In this document: positions 11,801-23,706 of the stretch, one piece after another
How the letters are laid out: each line of letters opens with the position of its first letter
How positions within the stretch are numbered: the stretch's first letter is position 1
Assembly: GCA_029204225.1 (NCBI GenBank)
Contig: CM055098.1
Coordinates: forward strand, 820,501 to 884,500
Direction of reading: 5' to 3'
From: Diphasiastrum complanatum
Taxonomy: Eukaryota > Streptophyta > Lycopodiopsida > Lycopodiales > Lycopodiaceae
Length of the DNA stretch: 64,000 nt
The notes under the pieces: generated by a model
Seen by the model: only the letters and a program-made list of their open reading frames with translations
Told to the model about the DNA's origin: nothing
Databases searched by the model: none
Made by a program: the position numbers and the translations under genes

Positions 11801-12449
11801 CTAAGCTCAATCCAAGATCTAATCAATCTAGCATCAAAGAGATGAAGTTAGTTGTCACACATAGATTCGTTCCCATGAGAGCGATAGTATAGTTCAGATT
11901 TCAGCATGAATGAAAGATTCACATCTAACTCTAACATCCATTAACCCTAAGCATTAACAATACATCCACTAACACTAGATTCACAACAAGATAGCTTACT
12001 CTTTCTCTCTCTCCCTTTCTCCCTCATAAAAAGTATAATAACATGCAATCCCAATAACAATCAAATCCAACAATTAGCAAATCCAAAGAAAGCATGAGAG
12101 ATGGAGGAAAAGTGATAGAGAGCAAGGACATTCATCAATCCATTTCACAAGAGAACCAATCTGCTTTTTTGAAATGAAGAAATGAGCATGTGTAGGAACT
12201 CGCGTTGGTCCCTTCTTATAGTAGAGAGGAGGACCCTGGCCTCTGAATCCTATTGGTCCATTTCTACCTCCCTAATTATTCAAATTTAAAAAAGAGTGGG
12301 AACCATCCAAATTGGAGGCAAACCCAACTTTATTCACTAACTTGACATTTAGGCCCTGCGACATTAAAAGTCCAGCAAAAAAGGCCTAAAGTCCTTTTAT
12401 TGACTTGTAACTAATCAAATCACTATGTGAGCATCAGGTTGGACATACA
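11801..12449. other. Spacer between gypsy gag and copia LTR, possibly a diverged gypsy LTR
   Basis: No coding sequence is seen. A pyrimidine-rich patch lies at 12000-12026. Its position upstream of gag is where the 5' LTR of the gypsy element would be, but no repeat partner or clear TG...CA ends were found. Confidence 0.4.
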
Positions 12450-12929
12450 CACTTCAACTTAAGAAACAAGTGGAAATTGATTTGGTTTCATTTGGATCAC
12501 AAAAACTCAATGTACATAGTGAACTAGCTTGAGATTGCCAATGAGCTCCAAAAATGTTCTATCTTCTCACTATGAGAGCTTGGAATACATAGCAAATTCG
12601 ACTTTCTTCTTGAAGTTAGGTGGATTTCCAGCATGTAATAAGAAATTTAACACACTCTTCTTGCCCTAAAATGAAACCGTAGCCTAGATCCTAGAGTTAT
12701 GCTTGGTAGGTAGCTAGTTGGTCAAATTTTCACCTTAAACGTAGGTGTAGGTCCTATAAAGTAGGGATGACCACCAAATAGACATGACCAAATCTCTTGA
12801 CTTGACCTAACCTACATTAGGAGTGGGTTTCCACATGGCATCTTGGCCTTCCATGTGTGGAACCCAATTATACACAATATTTACAAAGTTCTACATGGCT
12901 AGATTTGCCAAAATAGGCTATTTTTCACA
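12450..12929 (-). repeat. Copia-C 3' LTR (partial)
   Basis: On the minus strand it begins TGTGAAAAATAGCC just after the purine tract. Bases 12460-12720 align closely with 14785-15046, for example GAAATTGATTTGGTTTCATT and CATAGTGAACTAGCTTGAGA in both. The alignment starts at about 12450. Confidence 0.82.
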
Positions 12930-13064
12930 CTCCTCCTCAAATCTAGCCTTGGAAACAGTAATGTATCTATATACAATTCTAAGAATTGATCTTAACATAA
13001 AAAATGAATCATATTCAGGTTTAGAAGATGACTAATGTGCCCTTAAAGATAATGACATGATCTA

Positions 13065-13766
13065 TCACCATATCCAAGATAGAGCTTCTTTGATCTTGAT
13101 CTCCTCCAAGATGAATTGAAGAGTCTTGATTCTTCCTTGTACCTTTGCACTTGATTTCTTCCATGTTGAATGAAGATGCATGAACTTGAAACTTGCTCCT
13201 CCTTGATCTTGATGCTTCTCTTTTAAGGAATGTCTCCATGTCTTGTGAAAATCACATTGATCAAGATCACATAACATGTACTTGCTACTATTACCAAGAT
13301 TTATCATGCTAAAATGACTAGTCCACGAACCATCAAAAGTAAGCATGATTTCCCTAATCTTGTAATTACAAGTGATCTTCAAATTCATGAGGCTACATAC
13401 TTGCTTATGGATATAAGTGTCCTTCAAGGATGTTTCACTTATTCTCATAAGAAGCTTACAATTTGCCTCTCCAAAAGAAAAAACACATTTTTCAAAACAA
13501 TGAGTGATTAACTCATTCTTGCTCTTCCAAAATCCGAGAGCACTCATTTGATCAAACAACCACTTTACTCTTAATTGGTTCATAACAGTTTTTAGATCAC
13601 TAAGACATAAAAACTTGTTCTCAAATGAGTCATTACACATCTTATCTTCAAATTCCTTCTTGATGAAGCCCTCAAGTTGTCTCATGTAGTTCTCATAGCA
13701 CACCTCGGTTTGCCTCATGTAAAAGACAATGAACTCATTCTTGCCTTGGTGTGGAGCATCCTTCAC
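13065..13766 (-). CDS. 233-codon ORF of unknown function inside copia-C
   Basis: A stop-free frame follows the gag fragment and overlaps its end by 4 bases. The predicted protein is basic, rich in Lys, Met, Cys and Phe, with no domain I recognise. Segments such as CYENYMRQLEGFIKKEFEDK and LVMN-like helical stretches give no family match by eye. No zinc knuckle, DSG protease site or DDE residues are present. It may be a gag remnant read beyond recognition, a captured host sequence, or a chance frame. It ends 136 bases before the 3' LTR, where most of pol should have been. Confidence 0.4.
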   Translation of the reverse strand: MKDAPHQGKNEFIVFYMRQTEVCYENYMRQLEGFIKKEFEDKMCNDSFENKFLCLSDLKTVMNQLRVKWLFDQMSALGFWKSKNELITHCFEKCVFSFGEANCKLLMRISETSLKDTYIHKQVCSLMNLKITCNYKIREIMLTFDGSWTSHFSMINLGNSSKYMLCDLDQCDFHKTWRHSLKEKHQDQGGASFKFMHLHSTWKKSSAKVQGRIKTLQFILEEIKIKEALSWIW

Positions 13767-14483
13767 TCTTCAGCCACTAATACACTGTGAAGTTTTTCTA
13801 TAGTTGGCAAAGTGTCTTGGATGGCAGAACTTTGGACCAAATTTGCAAAGTCATCTCCTAGGCCATTAAGGGCAATTTGTACAAGCTCTGCATCATGAAT
13901 CTTCTCTCCAATGGAAGCCAACTCCCTATTTAGAAACTTGATTCTGAGTACATAATCATGTGCACTCTCCTCACTTCTCCTCATGCTTTGCAAAATCTGA
14001 TTTCTAACCATGAGTACTCTTGAAGAGTTACTAGATTCATAGATTGATTTTAAAAGACTCCCAAGCCTCTTTAGCACTAGTACATGCTGATACTTCTCTC
14101 AACAAATCATTGCTCACATTCATCTTCACACAATGAAGTGCAAGCCTAGATCTCTTCTTGTATCTAGCTAACTCCTGTGCACCTAGAGGTTCATCTTCAT
14201 CTTCAATCAATAACTCATAAAGGTCTTAGAGCACCAAGAGTGACTCCATTCTAATCTTCCAAATAGCATAGTTTTTAGAATTCAATCTCTCACTAGCTTC
14301 CAGAAGGTATGCTCCGGCAGATCTGATCTTACTAGTGACTTCTACAAACAAGAAATAGAGAATACCATGCATTAAATGCAGGTTCAGAGGTGCCCACACA
14401 TGTGGACAGAATGTATTTGGACCCCTACCAAGTTTGGGATCAAATCTCCTCACCAAAATCAAGATTCTAGCTTGACCTCTCAA
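13763..14483 (-). pseudogene. copia gag (UBN2-type), broken
   Basis: The N-terminal part near 14300-14226 has the gag hallmark LNSKNYAIWKIRMESLLVL, followed after a stop by DLYELLIEDEDEP and further gag sequence. A second frame, 13763-14077, gives the rest: QSMRRSEESAHDYVLRIKFL and LNGLGDDFANLVQ. At least one stop and one frame change separate the halves. The zinc knuckle expected next is missing. Confidence 0.78.
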
Positions 14484-14555
14484 TGCTAGTTTTTAGCACC
14501 AAAACTTGCTAAAAATGGATTTGCATTAGATCAATGGCTTATGCTCTTGTACTTG

Positions 14556-14567
14556 GCTCTGATACCA
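14556..14567 (-). other. Primer-binding site, initiator tRNA-Met type (copia-C)
   Basis: The minus strand reads TGGTATCAGAGC, the perfect plant copia binding site for initiator tRNA-Met, directly next to the LTR end TTTCACA. Confidence 0.92.
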
Positions 14568-15046
14568 TGTGAAAGCACTATACTCTAGGACCATAAATGG
14601 ATCTACAAAAGATCCACAAGAGTGATTGGATGCTTGCTTAACAGTCTATCAAAAAACTAGACACAAAAAAGTTGATCTAGATTGGCAATTTGACAAACAA
14701 CAAGCATTAACAATCGAAAGCATTGATCAACATTGAAATCTGAGCCCACACGTGTGTAATACAGGCTTTAGTACGTCCTTCAACCTGAGAAACAAGTAGA
14801 AATTGATTTGGTTTCATTTGGATCACAAAAACTCAATGTACATAGTGAACTAGCTTGAGATTGCCAATGAACTCAAAAAATATTCTATCTTCTTTGTATG
14901 AGAGCTTGGAATACATAGCAAATTCGACTTCCTTCTTGAAGTTAGGTGGATTTCCAGCATGTAATAAGGAATTTAACTCACTCTTCTTGCCCTAAAATGA
15001 AACCCTAGCCTACATCCTAGAGTTATGCTTGGTAGGTAATGAGGTT
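14568..15046 (-). repeat. Copia-C 5' LTR (truncated at outer end)
   Basis: It starts on the plus strand with TGTGAAAGCACTATACTC next to the PBS. It aligns with the 3' LTR from 14777 to 15046 and then breaks off at GGTAGGTA, where gypsy gag sequence begins. Confidence 0.8.
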
Positions 15047-15480
15047 AAGAGGTGCACTGGTTCCAGGTTTAAATGGACAATTCTTAAAACTATGTCCATA
15101 ACTACAATCCCGACAGGAGGTTGTATATTGTCCTTTGTAGGGACATTCTGCAATTCTGTGTCCCTCGCCGCAGCCGTAATTTCTTCCACCTTGACGTTGA
15201 GTTTGAGCTGCGTAGGTGCCCCTTGATGATAAGGATAATAAGTCTGATAGGGACTTCTCTTCTGTTGAACAACCTTGGGGTTAAACGGACAAAATGTCGT
15301 ATCGTGCGATGTTGCATTGAACAGATGGCAGAATCTATGTGTCAGTCTCAAATTTTGCTTTATGACTGGACACTCGTTCGCTGTATGGTTTTGCGTGCAT
15401 ACTGAACACCATACATTTTCTCGTCGAGGATACTGCAGCTGGGTTGGTTCCGGTTGATGTGGAGTTACTGCTACAGTTCC
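15047..15480 (-). pseudogene. gypsy gag fragment with multiple zinc knuckles
   Basis: On the minus strand several cysteine/histidine boxes follow one another: CSVCTQNHTANEC near 15400, CHLFNATSHDTTFC near 15300, then in another frame CGEGHRIAEC near 15150 and CRDCSYGHSFKNC near 15100. The first resembles the knuckle CPICSQNHTANEC of the gypsy element at 11000. No protease follows, because the fragment is cut at the copia-C LTR boundary. Confidence 0.7.
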
Positions 15481-17559
15481 TTGTAAGGCTATTGGAGGAT
15501 TTTATTTATTTACACTTTGTTGGGAATACCCCCAACAAAAGCACACTACATCAGTCACAAACGTCATTACGGAATTTTTTACGTAAACTTCAGTTTTACG
15601 AAATTTGTCAACCATTAACACAGATTTGTCACCCAACTGTCAGAGCACATGAGTATGATCACTCAAATGGATTGTAAATCTCTCATGCATGCCAGAATCA
15701 CTCTGAGAATCAACATGCAACCAATCCAGGCATGCACAGTACTATAAATTAGGGAAATGACTGGCATGCAATCAGAACAATTCCAAATTTTGCCAATTTT
15801 ATTCACAAAACTACAAAACTTCAGATGATCATAACTTTGGCTAAATGACACCAAATTGGGTGCTGTAAAGCTCAGTACAGAGGGAGACCAAGTGAGCAAG
15901 ATGCTTGTCACATCAGCCTACCACCTAGGCTTCACACGTGCGAGATCAGAGTGTCTGAAATACTGTAGTAGGGCGCACTTCCACAAGAAGGAATCATGCA
16001 AAAACGTGCAAACACCCATCCTAGCCCAAAATTGATGCTACTAACAGTCTTAAACAATCAATTAGACTTCCATGAGGCATTCATACTGATCCTAAGATGC
16101 AGTAAAGGCTGAGAACGAAGATTTCTTGATTTGTAGAATTCAAAATAGCTTCAAACTTGATGGAGATGGTGCATAAGCCACCAACCATCAATTTATAGGT
16201 CTGATAGCTTGCTGGGAAGGTAAAAAGGAATGCTAATCATGCTATAAATAGTTCCAAAATGATCTTTTTATGGATTTGGAGAGATCCATCCTCCAAAAAT
16301 CACCAAAAATGGTCATTTTTTGAACTTTTTTGACTTCCTACAAGCTCAATTGCTAATATTCTTGGCTCTAATTTTAGGAAAAACTTCAAAAGACTTTGTT
16401 TCACCTCTTTACAAGCTCTACATGGTGTTTTACGACCCACTACTATCCAACTTTATGAAAAAAAAACAAGCAAAAATGATGATTTTTGGCTATTTTCCAG
16501 TTTTTTTCATCATAATAAAGTGGAAATTCATGACATACAACTCTTTCTCTAATACATGCAAACCAATTTTCAGAATTATAACCATCCAATTGATCTGATC
16601 CTGCCAGATTTTGGTTCTTACTATCTATTTTGTGCCAAAAAGCATGAAAAACCAAGCAATTTTGACCAAAACATAGCCTAGAATCATAAATCATTGGAAA
16701 GAACCGGCATGCATCATTAATTTCATCATTAATGAACCCTAAAACGAAATTACACTTGCTGGAAAATTCAGATTTACCAAAGATTTGATCTACACAAGAA
16801 AAAAACTCCAAAAAAAACATCACAAATTGGCCTTCAAGGACAATTCTCCATAAAACCACAAAGAATCCCAAGAGTAATGGATCTTAGCAACATGCACATT
16901 GAAACTGGGATAGTACACCCACTTGCACCCTTGCTATCCACCTTGGAAGATAATTCCCATGATCCAATCCAAAATTTCGATGAAAGGTGGCCCTTCTCCA
17001 TGTTCTCCAAATTTCGTAAGCCTTGCTTTGATACCACTATAAGGGAAGCTCCCTAAGATCCTGCTTACAAGATAAATCACAATGGAAAACACACTATGGA
17101 GCAACCACTCAACCAAGTAGAAGCAACCAATCAACTCTAGAAGCTTCACCCCCAATCCAAGGAATAAGAAGCATGAATGTAGAGTGAAACTCTGGCCTTA
17201 AATCAATGATCACAATTGGGAGTAGGGCGAGTTTGGCCTCAATATATAGAGCCAAAAGCAACCTGGGCACATACCCATGCATAGCCCTAAGTTCCCTATA
17301 CATAGATTCACCTAGAATAGAGTCCTATGCATGGACCAACTATTCATAGGATTGCTATTGATAACTCTACACATGCATACACTGTCTCAAACCTTGTCTA
17401 AACTCCATTTAGTTGTTCTGGGCCTCACAAGGGTATTAGTTACTTTCGGGTCACATCCAGTATGACATGGCATAACTAATAGCTTGATTTATTGGAGTAC
17501 CGTGTATCCAAGACTAGAAGTATACTGAATCCTACTTACTGGTCATGGACATAACAATG
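15481..17559. other. Non-coding spacer with a PBS-like site at 17025-17036
   Basis: No recognisable gene is present. At 17025-17036 the minus strand reads TGGTATCAAAGC, one base from the iMet primer-binding site, so an old LTR element may have its 5' LTR just above 17036. I could not find matching gag or a partner LTR. Several short open frames here have low-complexity, AT-driven composition. Confidence 0.45.
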
Positions 17560-18180
17560 GGCACGAACAGAATATCTTCGAGTCGTCTGTCTTTGTCGTT
17601 TGTGTTGAGCCATAGTGAACCAATACCAGTTACTTGATGCTTTGATCCATCTCCAAGAATGATAAATCTTGATGGATCTGCATTTCCGAAATCAGACATG
17701 ATTCATCTTGATGTAACGAGGTGTGGGATAGCTCCTGAATCAAGGATTACCTCCTATGTGTCAGGTGTTGATACTGCACACATGTCTACACAGATGTAGG
17801 CGGTTGAATTTTTGTGATTCGATCTTTCTTCGCCCATCTTTGAGCTCTCTAGCTCCTCAACATAGGACGAACTATTGTTGTTCTCCTATCTGTTTTGAGT
17901 TGATTTGTTTTTGGATTTTGGTAGTAGTCCATTGCTGCATGACCCTTCTTATGACAATGGATACACTCGATTTTTGGATTTAGCCAACACGAATCGACCA
18001 TATGTCCTTTGCATTTGCATCTCATGCAAGTCTTCTTGTCTCCACTCTACTGTTTTGACTTTCCTTTGTTCATCAATTTTCCTTTGCTAGTTCCTTCTGC
18101 TTGCTGATCTTGATCCTGCTTTCGATCTGACTCCCTCTTAGGCTTGAATTATTTCTTTGTCTAAATCATTCTAGAATAGA
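17560..18180 (-). pseudogene. copia gag-protease remnant
   Basis: Two CCHC knuckles lie near 18040-17960 (CMRCKCKGHMVDSC and CIHCHKKGHAAMDY, the last Cys changed to Tyr). The protease start VILDSGAIPHLVTS is near 17740-17700, followed by ILGDGSKHQVTGIGSL near 17600. An in-frame TGA breaks the protease. It resembles the paired knuckles of the copia element at 28.6 kb. Confidence 0.75.
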
Positions 18181-18349
18181 ATAGATTTGTGAATTGTTCG
18201 CGAATCGTTCGAGAGACCCCCATCAGTTTTTGTCACCAGAATTTTTACCGGAATTTTGTTTTGCGATTTCCATAAAAAAAAAATCTGTAAATCCCGTATG
18301 TGTATCATGGCTCTAGTGTCTTCTGTGATTGTGTATGAGCTTGTGCAAA

Positions 18350-20100
18350 CTACTACTTAATTTTCTATTCTTTGTAGAAGTTTATAAAGGCGGTAGCACA
18401 ATACTCACCTCTTTGATCTAACCTCAACACCTTGATCTTGGCATTTGATTGGTTTTCCACCAATGTCTTAAAGTCTTTGAAGCACTCAAATGCCTTAGAT
18501 TTCTCCTTGATAGTGTAGATCCATGTTCTTCTTGAGTATTATGAATGAACGTCAGGAAGTAGAATGCTCCACCTATCGACATTGTCTTCATTGGTCCACA
18601 TGAGTATGAGTGCATGAGTTCCAACACTCGATTGGCTCTAGTTGCCCCCTCCTTGTCAAATTCCTTTCAAAGTGACTTGCCAAGTACGCGTCCTTTGCAA
18701 ATTATAGATTCATCTTGATCATCTAAGCTAGGAAAACATATTACCATCTTCAATTTGCACAGCAATCTCAAGCTTCTAAAGTTCAGATGACCCAAACGTC
18801 TATGCCATAAGTCACTTGGAGAAGTTGTGGTAGTTACCAGCCCATTACACTTGGAAACTACTGCATTTCACTTGTATAAGTTGCACATGTCTAACATCTT
18901 TGATCTACCCTTTTTGTTGCTAGATTCAACCTTGAACATGCGATCAGTCATAGTACCAACAGAAAGTAAACTTTTCTACAAACCAGGAACAATATACAAG
19001 ACATTTTTTATTACTTGACATGACCATCATAAAATCGCATGGGTAAGGTGCCAATGCCTTGAATATGGCACTCATCTCCAATTGCTTGTGCAACCTTGTC
19101 CCCATCATCCATCAACTTCAGGTCTTTAAACAAGTACTTGATGCTTGTCATATGTTTTGTCGCTCCCAAGTCTACAGACCAATGTTTGTGATCCATAGAG
19201 TCTTGTGATGGTGCCAATGCAGTTATGAATGTTGTGCTAGGATCAGCATTGTCGCTTTCAACATCATCCTTAACAATATTGGTGAGTTTCTTCACTTTGC
19301 CCTTCTTGATGTTCATCTTTTTCTTGCAATAATCTCTTGCCCAATGGCCTGGCTTCTGAAAATAGAGGCACTTGCCCTTCTTCTTCTTCCCAAATGATGA
19401 TCCTTGATCATCCTCATCATCATTTGACTTTCATGGTTTCTTTTTGTATTTATGCTTATCCTTTGTTAACCTAGCCTAATCTTCTGCTGGTGGTTGTCGT
19501 GTCTTCACCAGTTCACGTCTATGTTTCTTCTGCAAGACAATGCCATGAAGATCTTCAAATACATGTAATCTCTCCCTTGATGCAATGCCACTAACAGACA
19601 TTTGGTATGGTTCTGTCAGCCCATTCATCACCATATGCACCAATTCAGTATCATGTATTGGTTCACCAATGGCAATGAGTTGGTCTCTCAACTCCTTGAT
19701 ACATGTAAAATAGGTACTTGTATTCTGCAGCCTTTTTCCATGTGAATAGTGTGTAATTTTGTTCTCAAAAACATTATTCATGACGGGGTAGCTATTTGAT
19801 ATTGCATCCTAAGTGCTTCCCAAGCACCCCTTGTTGTCACAGCTTTAATAATATGTGCAGTGACATGGTCTTTGACTGACATTGATTAGGGACAATGCCC
19901 TTTGCGCCTTCTTGTCGTAGGCCTGCATATCCACTGGAGTTGTGTTTGGCATTAACTCCACACCTATCACAATGTCCCCCAACTCTTTTTCCATGACAAT
20001 GCTCTTCATCTTGAACTTTCATATGCTATAATTGGAAATGTCGTCCAACTTGCTAGCTTCACCTAAAATTGATTCACTCGCGCTTACCCTCTTCAAACAG
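18350..20100 (-). pseudogene. copia gag-protease-integrase N-terminal remnant
   Basis: Reading down the minus strand: a gag start-like segment near 20090 (SILGEASKLDDISNYSI), gag proper at 19476-19781, a degenerate knuckle near 19350 (CLYFQKPGHWARDYC), a protease with an altered active site WSVDLGATKHMT (Leu in place of Ser) near 19180, pre-integrase SDLWHRRLGHLNFRSL near 18800, and integrase start MHSYSCGPMKTMS near 18600. Sequence ends near 18350 with [10 protein letters not shown], the region of the second catalytic Asp. Stops and frame changes occur throughout. RT and RNase H are absent. Confidence 0.8.
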
Positions 20101-20639
20101 CCCAAAGACGCACCTGTAGGCTAAAAAAGGTGTCCCAAAAAAAAGGGCAATCTCAAAAAGTTAAAATAATGACCACTCGTCGCTTAGGTGGCAAATTGAA
20201 AGCCAAAAGTTCCGCCCAACCACAAATGCTTTTCGTCGCTTATGTTTTTTTGGAAGGATACATGTCATTATAATGAATTTGATTTTTTTCTATCAACAAC
20301 AAGGTCCATATTCACAAGTAGAAACCAAAATAATATACTACAACAATATCATAGTAGATTATCTAATTACTCAACCATGCATTATGCATTTTAACTTTTG
20401 AGTTGTGCCAATTAATCAAGTAAACAAACAAATACATGTGCGAACAATATAATTAATAATACATATGATGATTGTTAGTATCATACATTATTATGAATAA
20501 ATTTGTTTATCTACCATTATATCCATATCACTTGTTGCATCAAGCAACAAATCTACCAAACTATCCACATGAGTCTATCTCTAACTCTATCCACATCCCC
20601 TATGGCTTCATTTTTATGAATATGATGATCTTCACTAGC

Positions 20640-20935
20640 TAATGGCAATGGTGAGGATGATACTGTTTAAGGTGTATTTTGTGATGTAGAATCATTAGAT
20701 AATAATCCATCATGATTGATACCATAATTTGCTTGAGAAGCATGTAGATCCAGAGTATCATAAGCTTGACCATCTTGTTCAAGTATTGTTGCCCTACATG
20801 ACATTTCTATCTTTAAATAATTTTTTACTCCAAGGAGCAACTTGAATAACATACCACCATCTTATATCTAAAGGGTCATGGTGAAAGACCATTTGTATAA
20901 TATGATCACCATAAACATGTATTGACTTGAATGCA
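20640..20935 (-). pseudogene. CACTA (En/Spm) transposase C-terminal scrap
   Basis: On the minus strand at about 20924-20825 one frame reads VYGDHIIQMVFHHDPLD followed by WWYVIQVAPWSKK. This resembles the conserved C-terminal region (VFYVxDP...W.VV) of plant CACTA TNP2-type proteins. A frameshift follows, and an open frame continues to about 20670. No terminal inverted repeats were found. Confidence 0.55.
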
Positions 20936-20936
20936 G

Positions 20937-21974
20937 GTTACAAGGATGCCAACACATGGTGGTGAGCTAGCTAAATATTTACATCAAATTGCAAATTTGT
21001 GTGAGGTCGATGGCCCAGGCAATGCCTACATCTATTACAGCTGATTTTTATCTTTCAACAATTTGTATTGGGACAGGGTATAGGATAAAACTTTTCATGC
21101 ACTTTAGTTTTGATGTTGTAACAGAAATAGTCCCTAATGCATGTCATGATCACTTTTCCATGTTTTTATGTTTTTTTTAGGATTAAAAGTTTGTGAGTGA
21201 GCAGACACAAAGAGTAAAGCTTAATTCAGCTTTGAAAGCAGTGAAAGAAGGAGTATCTTCTATAAAAGACTTCATGTCTTTTTTCCCGGTATTTGATGCT
21301 ATTAATACATGTAAATTGGAAGAGTTACGAGATTACTACCCGCAATTTACTATACACTCGTACATTGAAAATGCTTTTATGCCCAGTTTTGCAACCATTT
21401 TGCAAGGATTTACTTGGAAATGGGGATAAGCATCATCTGGAGCATATTAGCTGATAACTACATAGTTCAAAAGCAAAGTGAATTACGAAGGTTGGCTTTT
21501 CCTGATTCTTGACGCTGATCTGGATTCTGTACTTGGTTGGTATATGATACATGAGAAGATTGCCTAGTTTTCAAATTTTCATTTTTTGATCCTTTTCTAC
21601 GGAGAAAGTCTTCAGGAGAACACACAGCTGGAAAGTCAAGCATCAAATATATTGGAACACAGACAACAGCAATGCAATGCTCGAGCTTACAGGCAAGCAG
21701 CTAGTCAGCAACTTCACACTGGATGCTTCCATCTTCCGGAAGCTTCCAGACTTTCTTTGCTCAAAAGTTCTACAAACACAGTTCACACATTGCTTTCAGT
21801 TATCAATAATTTAAGAACTATGAAGTGAAGAAATTAAACTATGTTTGGTACAGAATAACTGTTCCCAATCACGATTGACTTCTTTGTTTATTCTTGTTCT
21901 GCAGAAGTATTGCAGCCTTGAACTTCCACTGCAAGAGGAAAAGCGATCCAGCTTCCACTTTCACTTCTCGCAGG
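20937..21974 (+). other. Unidentified exon-like segments, possible host gene fragment
   Basis: Several segments look like exons. After an AG at 20935-20936, 34 open codons contain RMPTHGGELAKYLHQIANL and VDGPGNAYIYY. After a T-rich AG at 21179-21180, an open frame to 21429 contains LNSALKAVKEGVSSIKDF and NTCKLEELRDYYPQF. At about 21628-21800 a frame reads AMLELTGKQLVSNFTLDAS and IFRKLPDFLCSKVLQTQ. After TTCTTGTTCTGCAG an open 69-nt block (KYCSLELPLQEEKRSS...) ends exactly at CGCAG|GTAAGC. I do not recognise the protein. The first block has no good donor and the order is unproven, so it could be a degraded gene. Confidence 0.4.
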
Positions 21975-23463
21975 TAAGCTCAAACTTTCACATCACTCCC
22001 GCGAAGTCAAGCATACTTGTCAGGAGCTACATATGCAGTAGGGAACTACAGTACGAACCCAAAGCTCGAAACGGAAGACCGGCGACTGCTCTGCTCCGCA
22101 TCATGGCCCCAGAAAACGACCTCCTCCAATGCTGACTGATCCGATTCCAACTCACTTTACACACAAATACGCACACACTCTCTGCCTCACTCACTGCTAC
22201 TGCTCGCTCACCCTTTTTCTGTGGGTGTGTGTGTGTCATGTCTCACTCTCGCTCTCGCTCAACTCGATGCGACTCGGAACATACATTCCTTGTATGTACT
22301 ACTTACAAAAGGCATTGGCCCCACCAAGTTCCAACCTCATCTTACTTTGCAAATGATGCTTGCCGAATAAGATAATATGTATGAATTGTGTGTCATGCCA
22401 TGAGGTGATTCCAATTTTCTACTGGCCCTACTTGGATCTGGATGTGGCATGCTTGATAGAGTTAAGTAGAGCAATATGAGACACATGGCATAGCCAACTG
22501 TAGCTGCCATGGTCATCGTAGGCCCACCCTCGTCCAAAGGTGGTGGTTAAGGCTTGATGCACCCTCCTCCACCGATGTTGCTTATTGACATGAATGCCAA
22601 GTTTAAACCTTGTAGCAATCGGCATTTGCCACGTGTCACACGAGTTTGTGGGTTTAGGGCTAGGCCTTGCAGATATGTCAAAAGTTATCTTGAGTGGTGA
22701 ACCGTGAGCCTAGAGCCACGCTTGTGCTTGTGTTTATTGGACATTGTTCGTATATATAGTATGTGAAATTTTTGCAGGTAATTGCTATGGGACAAAAGTC
22801 CCTTCATATTATAGGATTTTGGATTTGAGTACAATCATACAATTTTGATAATTAGTGTTGTTATGAATTTATATTTCATCTTAGCATGTAGGTTTCATTG
22901 AATTAGAAATGATTATTTTGTGATTTTACTCAATCTTGGAACTACCATTTGACTATAAAACTTTTTGGTTGAGTTGATTTGATTGCCAATAATTTATGTA
23001 AATACATGAGAATGAAAATAAATTTGGTATTGGAAGTTGTGATACTAGGATAGTCCTTGATGTACATTTAATATTTCCTTATCTCAACTTTCTTTTAACG
23101 TTGTCTATGCTCAAAGTTGAGCTAGTTGGGACAAGGAAAATTAGGTGTTGGTAGTATGCGTGGTATTTGATTTATGGTTATAACAGGGTTACACCTATTT
23201 GAGCCGGAATTAACAACCATAATTAGGTAAAATGAGAGTTGACCAATAGGTGAAGTCTAATTGCATTTAATGTTTCCAAATTCAAATTAAAAATCAATTT
23301 TGTTGTTCATATACAACACAACATCAATTGAAATTGGACTGTTTTGGAATGTGCCATCCTAGAGAGGGAATAAGACAAATGAATAAAGATGATAAAATTG
23401 AATGTATAGATTGGTGTGCTAGTTTTTTCCATGGTGTGGAATGGGATATTTAAAGTTTGATTA
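21975..23463. other. Non-coding spacer
   Basis: No protein-family match is seen. A short GT/CT-rich simple patch lies at 22218-22262. Confidence 0.5.
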
Positions 23464-23706
23464 TTAGACGTTAAGAGAGACTAACATTCCTAATTTCTCA
23501 TAAGAATTTGACAAACTACATAGTAATGTTATGACAACATTAGAATTAGAGATTGGAGAGCCTATGATTGTTAAGTGATATAACATGGATCTAAAGTGGT
23601 TTACATGATCACTAATATTGCAAGATTTTGATGTTTTATCAGCAAAAAACTTCTTCTTTAGATAGAACCTTGTAGTTACGAGTATGCAATACCATGATTC
23701 TGACAA
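23464..23706 (-). pseudogene. copia gag scrap
   Basis: The 80-codon frame has the gag pattern HVNHFRSMLYHLTIIGSPIS followed by LLCSLSNSYEKL, matching the middle of the UBN2-type gag of copia elements. Nothing else of the element is recognisable on either side. Confidence 0.7.

Larger units (their letters stand above)
12450..15046 (-). mobile_element. Ty1/copia element, internally deleted (family C)
   Basis: Matching LTR parts lie at 12450-12929 and 14568-15046 in the same orientation. Between them on the minus strand are an iMet primer-binding site, a copia gag, a 233-codon frame and a purine tract (GATTTGAGGAGGA). Protease, integrase, RT and RNase H are absent, so the element would depend on others to move. 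Each LTR is cut at its outer end: the lower lacks the part corresponding to 14568-14776, and the upper lacks the part corresponding to 12724-12929. Other LTR pieces of this family are at 30830-31037 (plus) and about 56290-56621 (plus). Confidence 0.8.

Noticed and set aside
16443-16871. 142-codon minus-strand frame rich in Phe and Cys
   Set aside because: AT-driven composition, no motif of any family, and no supporting signals around it.
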